The notes under the pieces are model-generated. The model did not search any database and was not told where the DNA came from. It saw only the letters and a list, made by a program, of their open reading frames with translations. From Pseudomonas fluorescens (GTDB taxonomy: Bacteria; Pseudomonadota; Gammaproteobacteria; Pseudomonadales; Pseudomonadaceae), in NCBI GenBank assembly GCA_902825215.1, contig LR782234.1:4340001-4404000 (forward strand): a stretch of 64,000 bases of DNA, read 5' to 3'. The first letter of the stretch is position 1, and each line of letters opens with the position of its first letter. Shown piece after piece: positions 1 to 8,866 of this stretch. A program made the position numbers and the translations under genes.

Positions 1-1214
1 CCGGCAGCAACGGCTGGAATGCAATCGATGCCCTGCCCTTGTTCGGCGACAACCCGTTGCTGGGCGCCGAGGTGTTCAGCCGCGCTGATGGCGAACAGGT
101 TGCGGTGATCGCCTATGGGCCGAGCCTGAGCCAGGTGTTCAGCGAGCGTTTTAGCCACTACGCGGTGGCGGTGTTTATTCTGATGCTGGCGATGCTCGGC
201 GCCTCGCAATTGCTGATCCGCTTTTTGCTCAGCCAGCTCAACACCCTGAAAGACGTCATGCTGCATGTCGAGAAAAGCGGCGATCTCAGCGCGCGGGTGC
301 CGCTGGCCGGCAACGATGAAGTCGGGCAAATGGCCAATGCGTTCAACGCCATGCAGGCCGGTTATCAGCGCGTGGTCAGCACCGTCGCCAGCACCGCGCG
401 GCAACTGGATGTCGGCGCCGCACGACTGGCGTCGAGCATGAACGAGGTGCGCCACGGCATGCTCGGCCAGCAGAGCGAGACCGATCAGGCGGCCACCGCG
501 ATCAACGAAATGACCGCCACGGTTTACCACATCGCCCAACACGCTGGCGCCACCCGCGACCTGTCCAAGTCCGCCGACGGCCTGGCTGGCAGCGGCCAGC
601 AAGTGGTCGCCCGGGTGCAGCAGTCGATTGCCGGATTATCCAGCGGCGTGCAGCAGACCGCAGAAATGATCCAACGCCTGGCCGAAGACAGTCAGAAGAT
701 CAACGGCGTGGTCAGCGTGATTCACAGCATCGCCGAACAAACCAATCTGCTCGCCCTCAACGCGGCCATCGAAGCCGCGCGCGCCGGTGAGATGGGCCGC
801 GGTTTTGCGGTGGTCGCCGATGAAGTGCGCAATCTCGCCAAACGGGTGCAGACCTCGACCGACGAAATCACCACCATGGTCTCCGCGCTGCAGGCCGGCA
901 CGCGCGATGCGGTGGATTTCATGCAGGAGAGCTCGTACAAGGCTGACGATTGCGTGCAGCAGGCGCAGGAGGCTGGCGAGGCGCTGGCGGAAATCACCGG
1001 GGCGGTGGCGCAGATGCGCGAAAGCAACACGCAGATTGCCGTGGCGGCGGAGCAGCAGAGCCAGGTCGCCGAGGAAATGAACCGGGCGGTGGTGAGCATT
1101 CGTGATGTGACCGAGAACACCGTGCAGCAGACCGTGGATTCGGCGACCACCAGTAATGAGTTGGCGACGTTGGCCGGGGAACTCAATAAGGCGATCGGGC
1201 AGTTGAAACTCTGA
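1..1214 (+). CDS. Methyl-accepting chemotaxis protein (5' end outside window)
   Basis: C-terminal part of a membrane chemoreceptor that passes ligand signals to CheA/CheW. The reading frame is open to the first base of the window, so the N-terminus and most of the ligand-binding domain are missing; the TTG at 39 is not a real start. A membrane segment (about nt 150-225) is followed by a HAMP domain and the long cytoplasmic signalling helices. The highly conserved hairpin tip is present (AEQTNLLALNAAIEAARAGE, near nt 732-790), followed by the usual GFAVVADEVRNLA. The ligand cannot be deduced from what is visible. The gene is followed by a REP pair. Confidence 0.93.
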   Translation, partial: GSNGWNAIDALPLFGDNPLLGAEVFSRADGEQVAVIAYGPSLSQVFSERFSHYAVAVFILMLAMLGASQLLIRFLLSQLNTLKDVMLHVEKSGDLSARVPLAGNDEVGQMANAFNAMQAGYQRVVSTVASTARQLDVGAARLASSMNEVRHGMLGQQSETDQAATAINEMTATVYHIAQHAGATRDLSKSADGLAGSGQQVVARVQQSIAGLSSGVQQTAEMIQRLAEDSQKINGVVSVIHSIAEQTNLLALNAAIEAARAGEMGRGFAVVADEVRNLAKRVQTSTDEITTMVSALQAGTRDAVDFMQESSYKADDCVQQAQEAGEALAEITGAVAQMRESNTQIAVAAEQQSQVAEEMNRAVVSIRDVTENTVQQTVDSATTSNELATLAGELNKAIGQLKL

Positions 1215-1221
1215 GTCCATT

Positions 1222-1295
1222 TTCGCGAGCAGGCTCGCTCCCACAAGGATCCGCGGGCGCCACGCATTCAATGTGGGAGCGAGCCTGCTCGCGAA
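1222..1295. repeat. REP palindrome pair
   Basis: Two arms of about 24 bases in inverted orientation (1222-1245 and 1272-1295) share the core CGAGCAGGCTCGCTCCCAC and its complement. This is the common Pseudomonas fluorescens-group REP type, seen again several times in this window. It lies between two same-strand genes and may act as a transcript-end hairpin. Confidence 0.9.
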
Positions 1296-1426
1296 GGCGC
1301 CTGATGGATCGACATCGAATCCACCCATGACGCCTATCACTCCAATAGCCAACCTTGATTCGCCGCCCTGCGCGCCCGGGCCTATTCTTCAACCATGAGT
1401 TCAAACATGGATTAAGGAGTAGCAAC

Positions 1427-1792
1427 ATGGGCAAACGTCACCCCAATCTTCCCGCGTGGCAATGGCGCGCCTACCCGGGCAATCACCAGCACCCGACCAA
1501 TCTGGTTTTGCATCTGATTGCCGTGCCGCTGTTCATCGTGGCGTTTCTGCTGATCGTGTCCGGGGTGTTCAGCCTGAGTCTGGCGAGTGTCGCCATCGGT
1601 GTGATCGGGATTGTCGCGGCGCTGGGTCTGCAGCGCCATGGCCACAGCCTGGAGGCGCAAGCCTCCGAGCCGTTCAGTGATCGCAAAGATGCCGTGTCGC
1701 GATTGCTGGTCGAGCAGTTTCTGACCTTTCCGCGATTCTTCCTGAGTGGCGGCTGGTGGCGCGCCTGGCGTGAGCGCCACCGTCGGCATTGA
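1427..1792 (+). CDS. Mpo1/DUF962-like small membrane protein
   Basis: 121-residue protein with an N-terminal region rich in His, Trp and Asn (HPNLPAWQW, NHQHPTNLVLH), two hydrophobic segments (about residues 27-45 and 48-65) and a conserved-looking HGHSLEA motif. This layout resembles the Mpo1-like (DUF962) family, whose yeast member is an Fe(II)-dependent 2-hydroxy fatty acid dioxygenase; the spaced His residues could bind metal. Family assignment is by recall and moderate. The ATG at 1427 is preceded by AAGGAG at 1414-1419, which rules out the longer upstream frame from 1355. It stands alone, convergent with the thioesterase gene two bases away. Confidence 0.75.
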   Translation: MGKRHPNLPAWQWRAYPGNHQHPTNLVLHLIAVPLFIVAFLLIVSGVFSLSLASVAIGVIGIVAALGLQRHGHSLEAQASEPFSDRKDAVSRLLVEQFLTFPRFFLSGGWWRAWRERHRRH

Positions 1793-1793
1793 T

Positions 1794-2588
1794 TCAGGCG
1801 AAGATAGTCACCGTCTGTCGACTCATCGCAATCAACTCGCCCTTCGCGCTCCACAGCTTGGCCGCAACATGGCCATAACCGTCGGCGGCGTATTCAATAT
1901 CGGCCAGGTACTGGCACCAGTCCAGCGTGCTCAAATCGTGTAACGGCTGCACGAATTCAATCGTCCAGGTCAGCGTGCTGCCCGGTGCAGGTTTCTTCAG
2001 ATATGGCAACAGCGCCGGCGGCCAGGCATCGACCAGGGCCAGCAGATGCGCCTCGTTGACTGGCTCTTCCTTGACATCCCCTCGCAAGCGCACCCAACCG
2101 CCCATCAAGCGCGACGCAATGCCGGTAAACGGCATGCCGCCAACGCTCCAGCGCATCGCCAGATGGCGCATGAATTCCGGGGTCACGCCTTTGATGTACG
2201 GTAACTCCTGGCATTCGTCCCAGTGTTTCATCGACGGCGCCGGATACGCTTCGACCGCTACCTCCGACGGCCGCGAGGCACCGAAGCTGCCTTGCACGAT
2301 CGTCACCACCTGCCCGTTCTGCAACGCCCGGCCCAACACCTGGCTGACGGCTTTACCTTCACGCAACACCTCCACTTCGAAGCTCACCGGCACGCCCGGC
2401 TCGACCGGGCCGACGAAGGTGATCGCCAGCGAACGCACCGGGCGCTCTGCCGGCACTTTGCCGCGCATCGCCTCATATTGCAGCGCAGCCACCAGGCCAC
2501 CAAAACTGGCCCGGCCCTGGCCCCATTCGGCTGGAATCGTCACTTCAGGTTGTTGGCGGACAGCATCGAGCAGATCGCAAAAGCGCAT
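1794..2588 (-). CDS. Acyl-CoA thioesterase, double hot-dog (TesB-like) family
   Basis: 264-residue protein resembling the TesB-like thioesterase family, with two hot-dog halves in one chain. The N-terminal half carries the WGQGRASFGGLVAA stretch that replaces the usual GG(H)GG-type substrate loop, followed by SLAITFVGPVEPG. The C-terminal half has LTWTIEFVQPL and the terminal strand pattern. It would hydrolyse acyl-CoA thioesters in the cytoplasm; chain-length preference cannot be read. A GAGG ribosome-binding site lies just upstream of the ATG at 2588. It is monocistronic. Confidence 0.85.
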   Translation of the reverse strand: MRFCDLLDAVRQQPEVTIPAEWGQGRASFGGLVAALQYEAMRGKVPAERPVRSLAITFVGPVEPGVPVSFEVEVLREGKAVSQVLGRALQNGQVVTIVQGSFGASRPSEVAVEAYPAPSMKHWDECQELPYIKGVTPEFMRHLAMRWSVGGMPFTGIASRLMGGWVRLRGDVKEEPVNEAHLLALVDAWPPALLPYLKKPAPGSTLTWTIEFVQPLHDLSTLDWCQYLADIEYAADGYGHVAAKLWSAKGELIAMSRQTVTIFA

Positions 2589-2716
2589 GACAACCTCGGC
2601 AAACGGGAAAGGGATGCGCGGATCTTAACCAGACCCGCCGCGCGCCGCAGCGTCTATTCCGGTCAAATGGACTGACAGAAAGGCCTTGGCACCCTTTGCA
2701 GCGCGGATTCCCTTAG

Positions 2717-2803
2717 GTAGGAGTGAGCCTGCTCGCGATAGCGGTCGGACATTCAACGATGGGTTGGCTGACAGATTGCTATCGCGAGCAGGCTCACTCC
2801 TAC
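2717..2803. repeat. REP palindrome pair (GAGTGAGCC variant)
   Basis: Inverted arms at 2717-2742 and 2778-2803 sharing GAGTGAGCCTGCTCGCGAT and its complement. The core differs from the 1222 copy by the AGTGAGCC variant. It lies between the starts and ends of the thioesterase and CHAD genes; nothing else is apparent in 2589-2821. Confidence 0.9.
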
Positions 2804-2821
2804 CGGGGGATCGGTGTTGTT

Positions 2822-3583
2822 TCAGGAAGATTTGAAGCAGTCGGCATCGAGCTTTTCCAGCACTTGATCAGCCTTGAGCTCCGCCTTGATCAGACCCGCC
2901 TGCCACGTGGCGACACACGGTTGCAGATCCGCTTCCAGTTCGGCCTTGGCCAGCCACTGCCAGCAATCGTGCCAGTCACCCAGCGCACCCTGCGCAGACT
3001 TCAAGCGCTTGTACGCCGCGGCGGGCAAACGGTCCAGTTCGGGATAGGCTTCGATGCCATAACGCACGCGTTTGATCAAAAGGCGCAGGCGATGACGGTC
3101 GTGGGCGGGATCGTGCAGTGCTTCATCGAGCTTTTGCCATTGCTTGCCCAAGCGTTTTTCGATGCGCTTGTCCAAGCCTTTGAGCAGGCCCTGACGCTGA
3201 GAAGCGCGCAAAAACCGCGGAAACGCATCGAGGATCATCATCAACGACGCCACTTCGTTGCTCGCCGCCAATGCCGGATAGGCCTCGGCCATCTGCGCCA
3301 TGCGGCGCTCGGCGGCTTGCGGCTGATCATGCTTGAGCAGGTACGCCGCCAGCACTTCGCGATCGCGCCACGGCGTGGTCAGTTCACCGACGGCAGACGC
3401 GGCGCTTTCAAGCTGCTCGACACCCGGCAAGCCGCGCAACGGTCGCAACAGACTGCGCAACCGTCGCACGGTGGTACGCAAATCATGCAGCGCCTCGGGA
3501 TCGGTCCTCGCCGTCATACGCGCCTGACAAGCCAGCAATCGCACTTCCAGGCTCAGAATATGAGCCACCAACCGGTCAATCAT
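2822..3583 (-). CDS. CHAD domain-containing protein
   Basis: 253-residue, almost wholly helical protein with the conserved-histidine alpha-helical (CHAD) signature: HDLRTTVRRLRSLLRPLR near residues 33-50 and a second half with HRLRLLIKRVRYGIEAY near residues 163-179. CHAD domains bind polyphosphate through rows of His, Arg and Lys on their surface, so a polyphosphate-associated role is likely; no CYTH (triphosphatase) domain is fused here. Start ATG at 3583 with GGAG upstream. It lies between REP-like repeats and appears to be a single-gene unit. Confidence 0.9.
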   Translation of the reverse strand: MIDRLVAHILSLEVRLLACQARMTARTDPEALHDLRTTVRRLRSLLRPLRGLPGVEQLESAASAVGELTTPWRDREVLAAYLLKHDQPQAAERRMAQMAEAYPALAASNEVASLMMILDAFPRFLRASQRQGLLKGLDKRIEKRLGKQWQKLDEALHDPAHDRHRLRLLIKRVRYGIEAYPELDRLPAAAYKRLKSAQGALGDWHDCWQWLAKAELEADLQPCVATWQAGLIKAELKADQVLEKLDADCFKSS

Positions 3584-3601
3584 GGGGGTCTACTCCGTAG
3601 A

Positions 3602-3684
3602 CAGCTGCAAGCTCCTGGCTACAAGCTGCAAGCTGAGCGCGTCTGCCTTTAGCTTGCGGCTTGCAGCTTGAAACTTGCAGCTGC
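3602..3684. repeat. AGCTTGCAGCTTG-type inverted repeat
   Basis: The gap between the CHAD and lipoprotein genes is filled by a repeat built of AGCTGCAAGCT words on the left and AGCTTGCGGCTTGCAGCTTG words on the right, able to fold into a long imperfect hairpin. A relative sits at 63874-63957. It is distinct from the CGAGCAGGCTCG REP family. Confidence 0.8.
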
Positions 3685-3688
3685 GGTT

Positions 3689-3967
3689 TTATCGCCCGGC
3701 GCGGGATTCGCGGATGTAGAAACGCGCTTTCTCGGCTTTCTTGCTGCAGCCTTCGAAGCCTTCGAATTGCTGCTGGGTCTTGGCCGCGGTCAGCAGCGAC
3801 AAGGCTTTGGAATAACTGACGGTGCCGGCAAAGCCTTCGGCCTTGGCCAGATCCAGCTCGTGCCAGGCGGCGTCGAGCTGGCTGCCACAGCTGTCGCGGT
3901 AAGCGGTTTTACCGGCGCAACCGGCCAATGCCAGCGCCAACAACGGCACACAGATCCAGGCTTTCAT
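3689..3967 (-). CDS. Small lipoprotein of unknown function
   Basis: 92-residue predicted lipoprotein. The signal peptide MKAWICVPLLALALAGCAGK ends in a clear lipobox (LAGC), so Cys17 should be lipidated. The mature part is short and helical with two further Cys residues that could pair (SCGSQLDAAW and EGCSKKAEKAR). The ATG at 3967, with GAGGTG upstream, is preferred over the TTG one codon earlier. No function is recognised. It is divergent from the patatin gene across 213 bases. Confidence 0.8.
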   Translation of the reverse strand: MKAWICVPLLALALAGCAGKTAYRDSCGSQLDAAWHELDLAKAEGFAGTVSYSKALSLLTAAKTQQQFEGFEGCSKKAEKARFYIRESRAGR

Positions 3968-4180
3968 CAATCACACCTCAAAATAGGTCAACAATCGTGC
4001 AGGTAAGACGGCCAGGCGGCGAAAAAGTGCCTTGCCGGCGCATGAAACAAGCGGCTGAAGAATAGCGCTGAAGCGCGCCGCAAGGGCAAAAAAACGACGT
4101 TACTGCCACGCTCCGCGACCTTGGCGATTGAGCCGGCTCGGTGATCAGTGCATTGTGCAGGCTTGCCGGGAGGAAGCTGG

Positions 4181-5218
4181 ATGAAAAAACGTGTCGCACT
4201 GGTGTTGGGTTCCGGTGGCGCCCGGGGCTATGCCCATATCGGCGTCATCGAAGAAATCGAGAAGCGCGGTTACGAAATCGCCTGCATCGCCGGTTGTTCG
4301 ATGGGTGCGGTGGTCGGTGGGATCTACGCCGCAGGCAAGCTTGATGAATACCGCAACTGGATCGAGCGCCTCGACTACCTCGATGTGCTGCGGCTGGTCG
4401 ACGTGAGCTTTCGCCTTGGGGCGATTCGCGGCGAAAAGGTCTTCGGGCAGATCCGCAAGATCGTCGGCGAGATCAATATCGAAGACTTGCGCATCCCCTA
4501 CACCGCTGTCGCCGCCGACCTCACCAACCAACAGGAGATCTGGTTTCAGGAAGGCTGCCTGCATCAGGCAATGCGTGCCTCGGCGGCGATTCCCAGCCTG
4601 TTCACGCCGGTGATGCAAGGCAATCGCATGCTGGTCGACGGCGGCATTCTCAACCCGTTGCCGATCGTGCCGGTGGTGTCGAGTCACTGTGACCTGATCA
4701 TTGCGGTCAATCTCAACGCGACCAACCAGCGCCAATACAAACTGCCGGTCATTGAGCGCCCGCCAGCGTTCCGCTCGCGTTTTGACAGCTTGATCAATTC
4801 GCTGGGCTCGAAGCTGCCGTTCCGCCGCAAACAGGCCGAGCAATTATTGAAGCTCGAACAGGAAGCGTTGCGCGCCGAGGCGGCAGCCATCAATCCCTGG
4901 CTCGAAGGCGCCGAACCGGAAAGCCAGCAACCGGCCGCCGCGCCCGAGCGTGAAGGTGCGCCAAAATCCGCGACGGGTTCTTTCATCATCGACAACGTCG
5001 GCCCGGCCTCGCTGCTTGATCTGATCAACCAGAGTTTCGAGGTCATGCAGACCTCGCTGGCGCAGTACAAGATCGCCGGGTATCCGCCGGATATCCTGAT
5101 CAACGTGCCGAAGCGCGTGTGCCGGTTTTTCGAGTTTTACAAAGCACCGGAACTGATTGCGCTCGGGCGCGAGATTGCCAGCGATACGCTGGATCGGTAT
5201 GAGCAGGAGCAGGGTTGA
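4181..5218 (+). CDS. Patatin-like phospholipase (RssA/NTE family)
   Basis: 345-residue protein with the full patatin active site: oxyanion loop GSGGARG at residues 10-16, nucleophile elbow GCSMG (Ser40) and the Asp153 of LVDGG, forming a Ser-Asp dyad. Such enzymes hydrolyse acyl esters of phospholipids. Residues after about 200 form a longer, charged, Ala/Glu/Pro-rich section (near 240-270) before a conserved C-terminal helical part. No signal peptide is visible, so it is probably cytoplasmic. The ATG at 4181, preceded by GGGAGGAAG, is chosen over the GTG at 4148. Confidence 0.9.
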   Translation: MKKRVALVLGSGGARGYAHIGVIEEIEKRGYEIACIAGCSMGAVVGGIYAAGKLDEYRNWIERLDYLDVLRLVDVSFRLGAIRGEKVFGQIRKIVGEINIEDLRIPYTAVAADLTNQQEIWFQEGCLHQAMRASAAIPSLFTPVMQGNRMLVDGGILNPLPIVPVVSSHCDLIIAVNLNATNQRQYKLPVIERPPAFRSRFDSLINSLGSKLPFRRKQAEQLLKLEQEALRAEAAAINPWLEGAEPESQQPAAAPEREGAPKSATGSFIIDNVGPASLLDLINQSFEVMQTSLAQYKIAGYPPDILINVPKRVCRFFEFYKAPELIALGREIASDTLDRYEQEQG

Positions 5219-5250
5219 ACACTGAAGTTTTTCAGTGATTTTGCCGGCCT

Positions 5251-5317
5251 CTTCGCGAGCAGGCTCGCTCCCACGGGGGGATGCATTCCAAATGTGGGAG
5301 CGAGCCTGCTCGCGAAG
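5251..5317. repeat. REP palindrome pair
   Basis: Inverted arms at 5251-5274 and 5294-5317 with core GCGAGCAGGCTCGCTCCCAC. It lies between the convergent patatin and kdpE genes. Confidence 0.9.
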
Positions 5318-5340
5318 GCGTCAGACCAGGCGCCACATCC

Positions 5341-6039
5341 CTACAGACCAACCTCATTCAGCAGGCGATAGCCCACCCCGGCTTCGGTCACGATAAACCG
5401 CGGCCGCGTCGGATCATCCGCCAGTTTCTGGCGCAGATGGCCGACCACGATCCGCAGGTAGTGGCTGTCCTCGGTGTGCGTCGGCCCCCAGATGTCCTTG
5501 AGCAATTGCTGCTGGGTGATCACCCGCCCCGGATGCCGCGCCAGTTGCGCCAGCACCGCGTATTCCTTGCGGGTCAGCGCCACTTCGACACCATCGAGCA
5601 GCACCCGCCGATAGGCCAGATCCACGGCCAACGGGCCGAAGCTCAACGCGGCCTGCTGCGCCTCCCCCGTCGGTGCCTGACGGAGCAAGGCGCGAACCCG
5701 GGCGAGGAATTCCTGAATGCCGAACGGCTTGGTCACATAGTCATTCGCACCGCCATCCAGCGCCTCGACTTTCTGCCCTTCGCTGGCGCGCACCGACAGC
5801 ACCAGCACCGGCGCTGTGGCCCATTCGCGAAATTCGCGCAGCACTTGCTGGCCGTCCATGTCTGGCAGGCCGAGGTCTAGCACCAGCAGATCGGGCTTGT
5901 TCAGCGCCGCCTGGGCCAGGCCTTCGGCGCCGGTGCCGGCCTCGAGCACTTTGTAGCCTTGGGACGCCAGGCTGATGCGCAGGAACTTGCGGATCTGCGG
6001 CTCGTCATCGATGACCAAAATGGTCGCGGTCTGGCTCAT
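5341..6039 (-). CDS. kdpE: KdpE response regulator
   Basis: 232-residue OmpR-type response regulator that activates kdpFABC when potassium is limiting or osmolarity is high. The receiver domain (residues 1-120) has the acidic pocket Asp11/Asp12 and the phosphoacceptor Asp55 in LLVLDLGLPDMDG, with Lys of TKPFG at its end; the C-terminal winged helix covers roughly residues 130-228 (RKEYAVLAQLARHPGRV). The gene follows kdpD with a 48-base gap, as usual for this pair, and is last in the locus. Confidence 0.97.
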   Translation of the reverse strand: MSQTATILVIDDEPQIRKFLRISLASQGYKVLEAGTGAEGLAQAALNKPDLLVLDLGLPDMDGQQVLREFREWATAPVLVLSVRASEGQKVEALDGGANDYVTKPFGIQEFLARVRALLRQAPTGEAQQAALSFGPLAVDLAYRRVLLDGVEVALTRKEYAVLAQLARHPGRVITQQQLLKDIWGPTHTEDSHYLRIVVGHLRQKLADDPTRPRFIVTEAGVGYRLLNEVGL

Positions 6040-6087
6040 GAATTCACATCAACACAAAAGAGTGGCAAGAGAGTAGCGCAGTCGGAT

Positions 6088-8739
6088 TCACGCTTCACCG
6101 TCCATCCCCGGCTGCGTCTGCAATGGCAGGTGCAAGGTGATGCACGTGCCACGGCCATCGATACCGTCGGCGACGCTGATCCGGCCGCCGTGCGCGCCGA
6201 CCATGCCCTGACAGATCGCCAGCCCGAGGCCCGTGCCCTGGCCGCCACGATCGCCGCGCGCGGCGGTGTAGAACATGTCGAAAATCTTCGCCCGCTCCTC
6301 TTCGGGAATGCCCGGCCCCTCGTCGCTGACCGAGAAATAGATCTCCTGATCATCCGCGCCGGCGCTCAGTTGCAAGCGGCCGTGAACCGGCGAAAACCGT
6401 GCGGCGTTTTCCAGCACGTTGACCAGCGCCTGCTCGATCAGCGCTGCATGCACGTACAGCAACGGCAACTCGGCCGGCACCTCGGTGCTGACCTGCAACG
6501 GCGCGAGCACCGCGCGCAGACGGTTCAGCGAACTGCCGACGATGTCTGCCGGCGACACCCAGTCGCGCGCCAGTTTCAGCGCGCCGTGGCCGAGGCGGGT
6601 CATGTCGAGCAGGTTCTGGATGTAGCGGTCGAGGCGTTCGGCTTCATCGCGGGTGCCTTCGAGCAGTTCGCGGCGGTCCTCCAGCGGGATCGCTTCGCCG
6701 AGCGCCAGCAGGCTGTCGATGCTGCCGCGCATGGCGGTCAGCGGCGTGCGCAGATCGTGAGACACCGAGGCCAGCAAGGCACTACGCAATTGTTCGGTTT
6801 CGCCATGCAGGCGCGCGGCTTCCAGATCGTCGGCCAACTGCGCGCGCGCCAATGCCTGCGCCAGCGGCTGGCTCAACGCGGTCAGCAGGCGACGGCGCTG
6901 GCCACTCAGGCTCTGGCCTTCTTTGGCGCACACGCCGAGCAGCGCCAACGGCCCGTCTTCGACTGAGAGCGGCCACCACCACCAACGCCCCAACGGTAGC
7001 GTGCCGGTGCCCATGCCCGCCGGTTGATCATGCTGCCACGCCCAATCGGCGGCGGCGCGTTCGGCTTCGGTAAAAAGCAGCGGTCCGCCAGTCTCAACGT
7101 TCCAGCCGCCCTGGCCATCGCGGTTGAGCAGACACAGCTGCAGATCGTTCCAGCCGTTGAGGTGTTGCGCGGCGGCGCTGACCACGGCCTGGCGATCGGT
7201 CGCTGCAGTGAGCTTGCGCGACAGATCGAGCAATTCACTGGTTTCCTCCTGAGTGTCGCGCAAGGCCTGCAACTGCCTGCGCTGGCGCGCGGCGAGGTTA
7301 CCGGTGAGCGCCGCCATCAACAGGAAAAACAGCAAGGTCAGCACGTCTTCTTCGCGCTGAATGCTGAAAGAAAAATTCGGCGGAATGAATAAAAAGTCGT
7401 AGGTCAGAAACGACAGCGCCGCACAGGCCAGCGCCGGGCCGAGGCTGCTGCGCACCGCCACCAGCAACACCGCGGCGAGGAACACCAGCGAGATGTTCGG
7501 CAGCGGCAACACGCTCGACACCGCCCATGCCAGTGCCGTCGCCAATAGCGTCGCAACCAGCGCCAATGCGTAGTCGAACCACACCAGCGTCAGCGGACTG
7601 CGGGCATGCGGTTGCTGCGGTTGTTCATCACTGTCGAGGACATTGATTTCCAGCCCATGAGCCTGACGCAACAGCCGCGCAGCGAGACCACCGCCGAACA
7701 GACGCCGGCGCAAACGCGGCCGCGACTGGCCGACCAGCACCAGACTGGCGCGGCGTTCGGCGGCGTGCTGGATCAGGGTTTTCGCCACCTCGCCGGCACG
7801 CAGCAGCACCACTTCGCCGCCGAGGCGTTCAGCCAGTTGCTGGGCACTTTGCAGGCGCAGGCGCGATTGCTCGTCACGCACACTGCCGTTGTCGACATGC
7901 ACCAGACTCCACGGCAAATGCCGACGCTGCGCGACGCGACTGGCGTGACGCACCAGACGTTCAGCCTGGGCATCGCCATCGACGCCGACCAGCAAGCGCC
8001 CGCGCACCGCTGGCGCGGCCTGACCGAGCTGGCGATAACCCTGCGCCAGATCGTTATCGACCTGCGCAGCAGCCGTTTGCATCGCCAGTTCGCGCAGTGC
8101 GGTGAGGTTGGTCTGGGTGAAAAATGCATCGATCGCCGCCCGCGCCTGTTCGGGCACGTAGACCTTGCCCTCGCGCAAACGCTCGAGCAATTCGCGCGGT
8201 GGCAGGTCGATCAGCAGCAGTTCAAAGGCTTCCTGCAGAACCCAGTCCGGCAGGGTTTCGCGGACCTGCACACCGGTGATGCCGCGCACCTGATCGTTGA
8301 GGCTTTCCAGGTGCTGGACGTTGACCGTGGTGAAGACGTCGATGCCAGCGGCGAGCAGTTCCTGAATATCCTGCCAGCGCTTGGCGTGACGGCTGCCGGG
8401 GGCGTTGCTGTGCGCCAGTTCATCCACCAGCACCAGCTTCGGTCGCGCTGCGAGGATGCCGTCGAGGTCCATTTCTTCGAGCATCACGCCACGGTATTCC
8501 GAGCGCAGCAGCGGTTGCTGCGGCAGGCCACCGAGCAACGCTTCGGTTTCAGCGCGGCCGTGGGTTTCGACCACGCCGGCGAGGACTTTCACGCCTTGGC
8601 GAAGTTGGGTGTGGGCGGCCTGGAGCATGGCGTAAGTCTTGCCAACGCCGGGGGCGGCGCCGAGGAATACTTTCAGCCGGCCACGGCCGTCACGGGGCAG
8701 GTCTGCTAACAGCGCGTCGGCGCGGCCGGAGTCGCTCAT
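6088..8739 (-). CDS. kdpD: KdpD sensor histidine kinase
   Basis: 883-residue membrane kinase sensing potassium limitation and turgor. Domains in order: N-terminal KdpD domain with Walker A GAAPGVGKT (27-35) and the LVDELAHSNAPGSRH segment; a universal-stress-protein domain (about 250-370); four closely spaced membrane helices (about 390-490); a GAF-like region; a dimerisation/phosphoacceptor helix SVSHDLRTPL (His about 662); and an ATPase domain ending in GTGLGLAICQGMV. Full length for the family. It phosphorylates KdpE, encoded directly downstream. The gap to kdpC (127 bases) holds a REP pair, so kdpDE may also have separate expression. Confidence 0.97.
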   Translation of the reverse strand: MSDSGRADALLADLPRDGRGRLKVFLGAAPGVGKTYAMLQAAHTQLRQGVKVLAGVVETHGRAETEALLGGLPQQPLLRSEYRGVMLEEMDLDGILAARPKLVLVDELAHSNAPGSRHAKRWQDIQELLAAGIDVFTTVNVQHLESLNDQVRGITGVQVRETLPDWVLQEAFELLLIDLPPRELLERLREGKVYVPEQARAAIDAFFTQTNLTALRELAMQTAAAQVDNDLAQGYRQLGQAAPAVRGRLLVGVDGDAQAERLVRHASRVAQRRHLPWSLVHVDNGSVRDEQSRLRLQSAQQLAERLGGEVVLLRAGEVAKTLIQHAAERRASLVLVGQSRPRLRRRLFGGGLAARLLRQAHGLEINVLDSDEQPQQPHARSPLTLVWFDYALALVATLLATALAWAVSSVLPLPNISLVFLAAVLLVAVRSSLGPALACAALSFLTYDFLFIPPNFSFSIQREEDVLTLLFFLLMAALTGNLAARQRRQLQALRDTQEETSELLDLSRKLTAATDRQAVVSAAAQHLNGWNDLQLCLLNRDGQGGWNVETGGPLLFTEAERAAADWAWQHDQPAGMGTGTLPLGRWWWWPLSVEDGPLALLGVCAKEGQSLSGQRRRLLTALSQPLAQALARAQLADDLEAARLHGETEQLRSALLASVSHDLRTPLTAMRGSIDSLLALGEAIPLEDRRELLEGTRDEAERLDRYIQNLLDMTRLGHGALKLARDWVSPADIVGSSLNRLRAVLAPLQVSTEVPAELPLLYVHAALIEQALVNVLENAARFSPVHGRLQLSAGADDQEIYFSVSDEGPGIPEEERAKIFDMFYTAARGDRGGQGTGLGLAICQGMVGAHGGRISVADGIDGRGTCITLHLPLQTQPGMDGEA

Positions 8740-8785
8740 GCTGGGTCTCTTTTCCTGGTATTGATGCGGTGACTTTCAGCGCGCC

Positions 8786-8850
8786 TTCGCGAGCAGGCTC
8801 GCTCCCACCTATGGAATGCAGACTCCTGTGGGAGCGAGCCTGCTCGCGAA
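8786..8850. repeat. REP palindrome pair between kdpC and kdpD
   Basis: Inverted arms centred on GCGAGCAGGCTCGCTCCCAC and its complement fill most of the 127-base gap. In this position the hairpin could stabilise the upstream kdp transcript or reduce read-through into kdpD. Confidence 0.88.
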
Positions 8851-8866
8851 TGGCCGCGCTGCCGAT

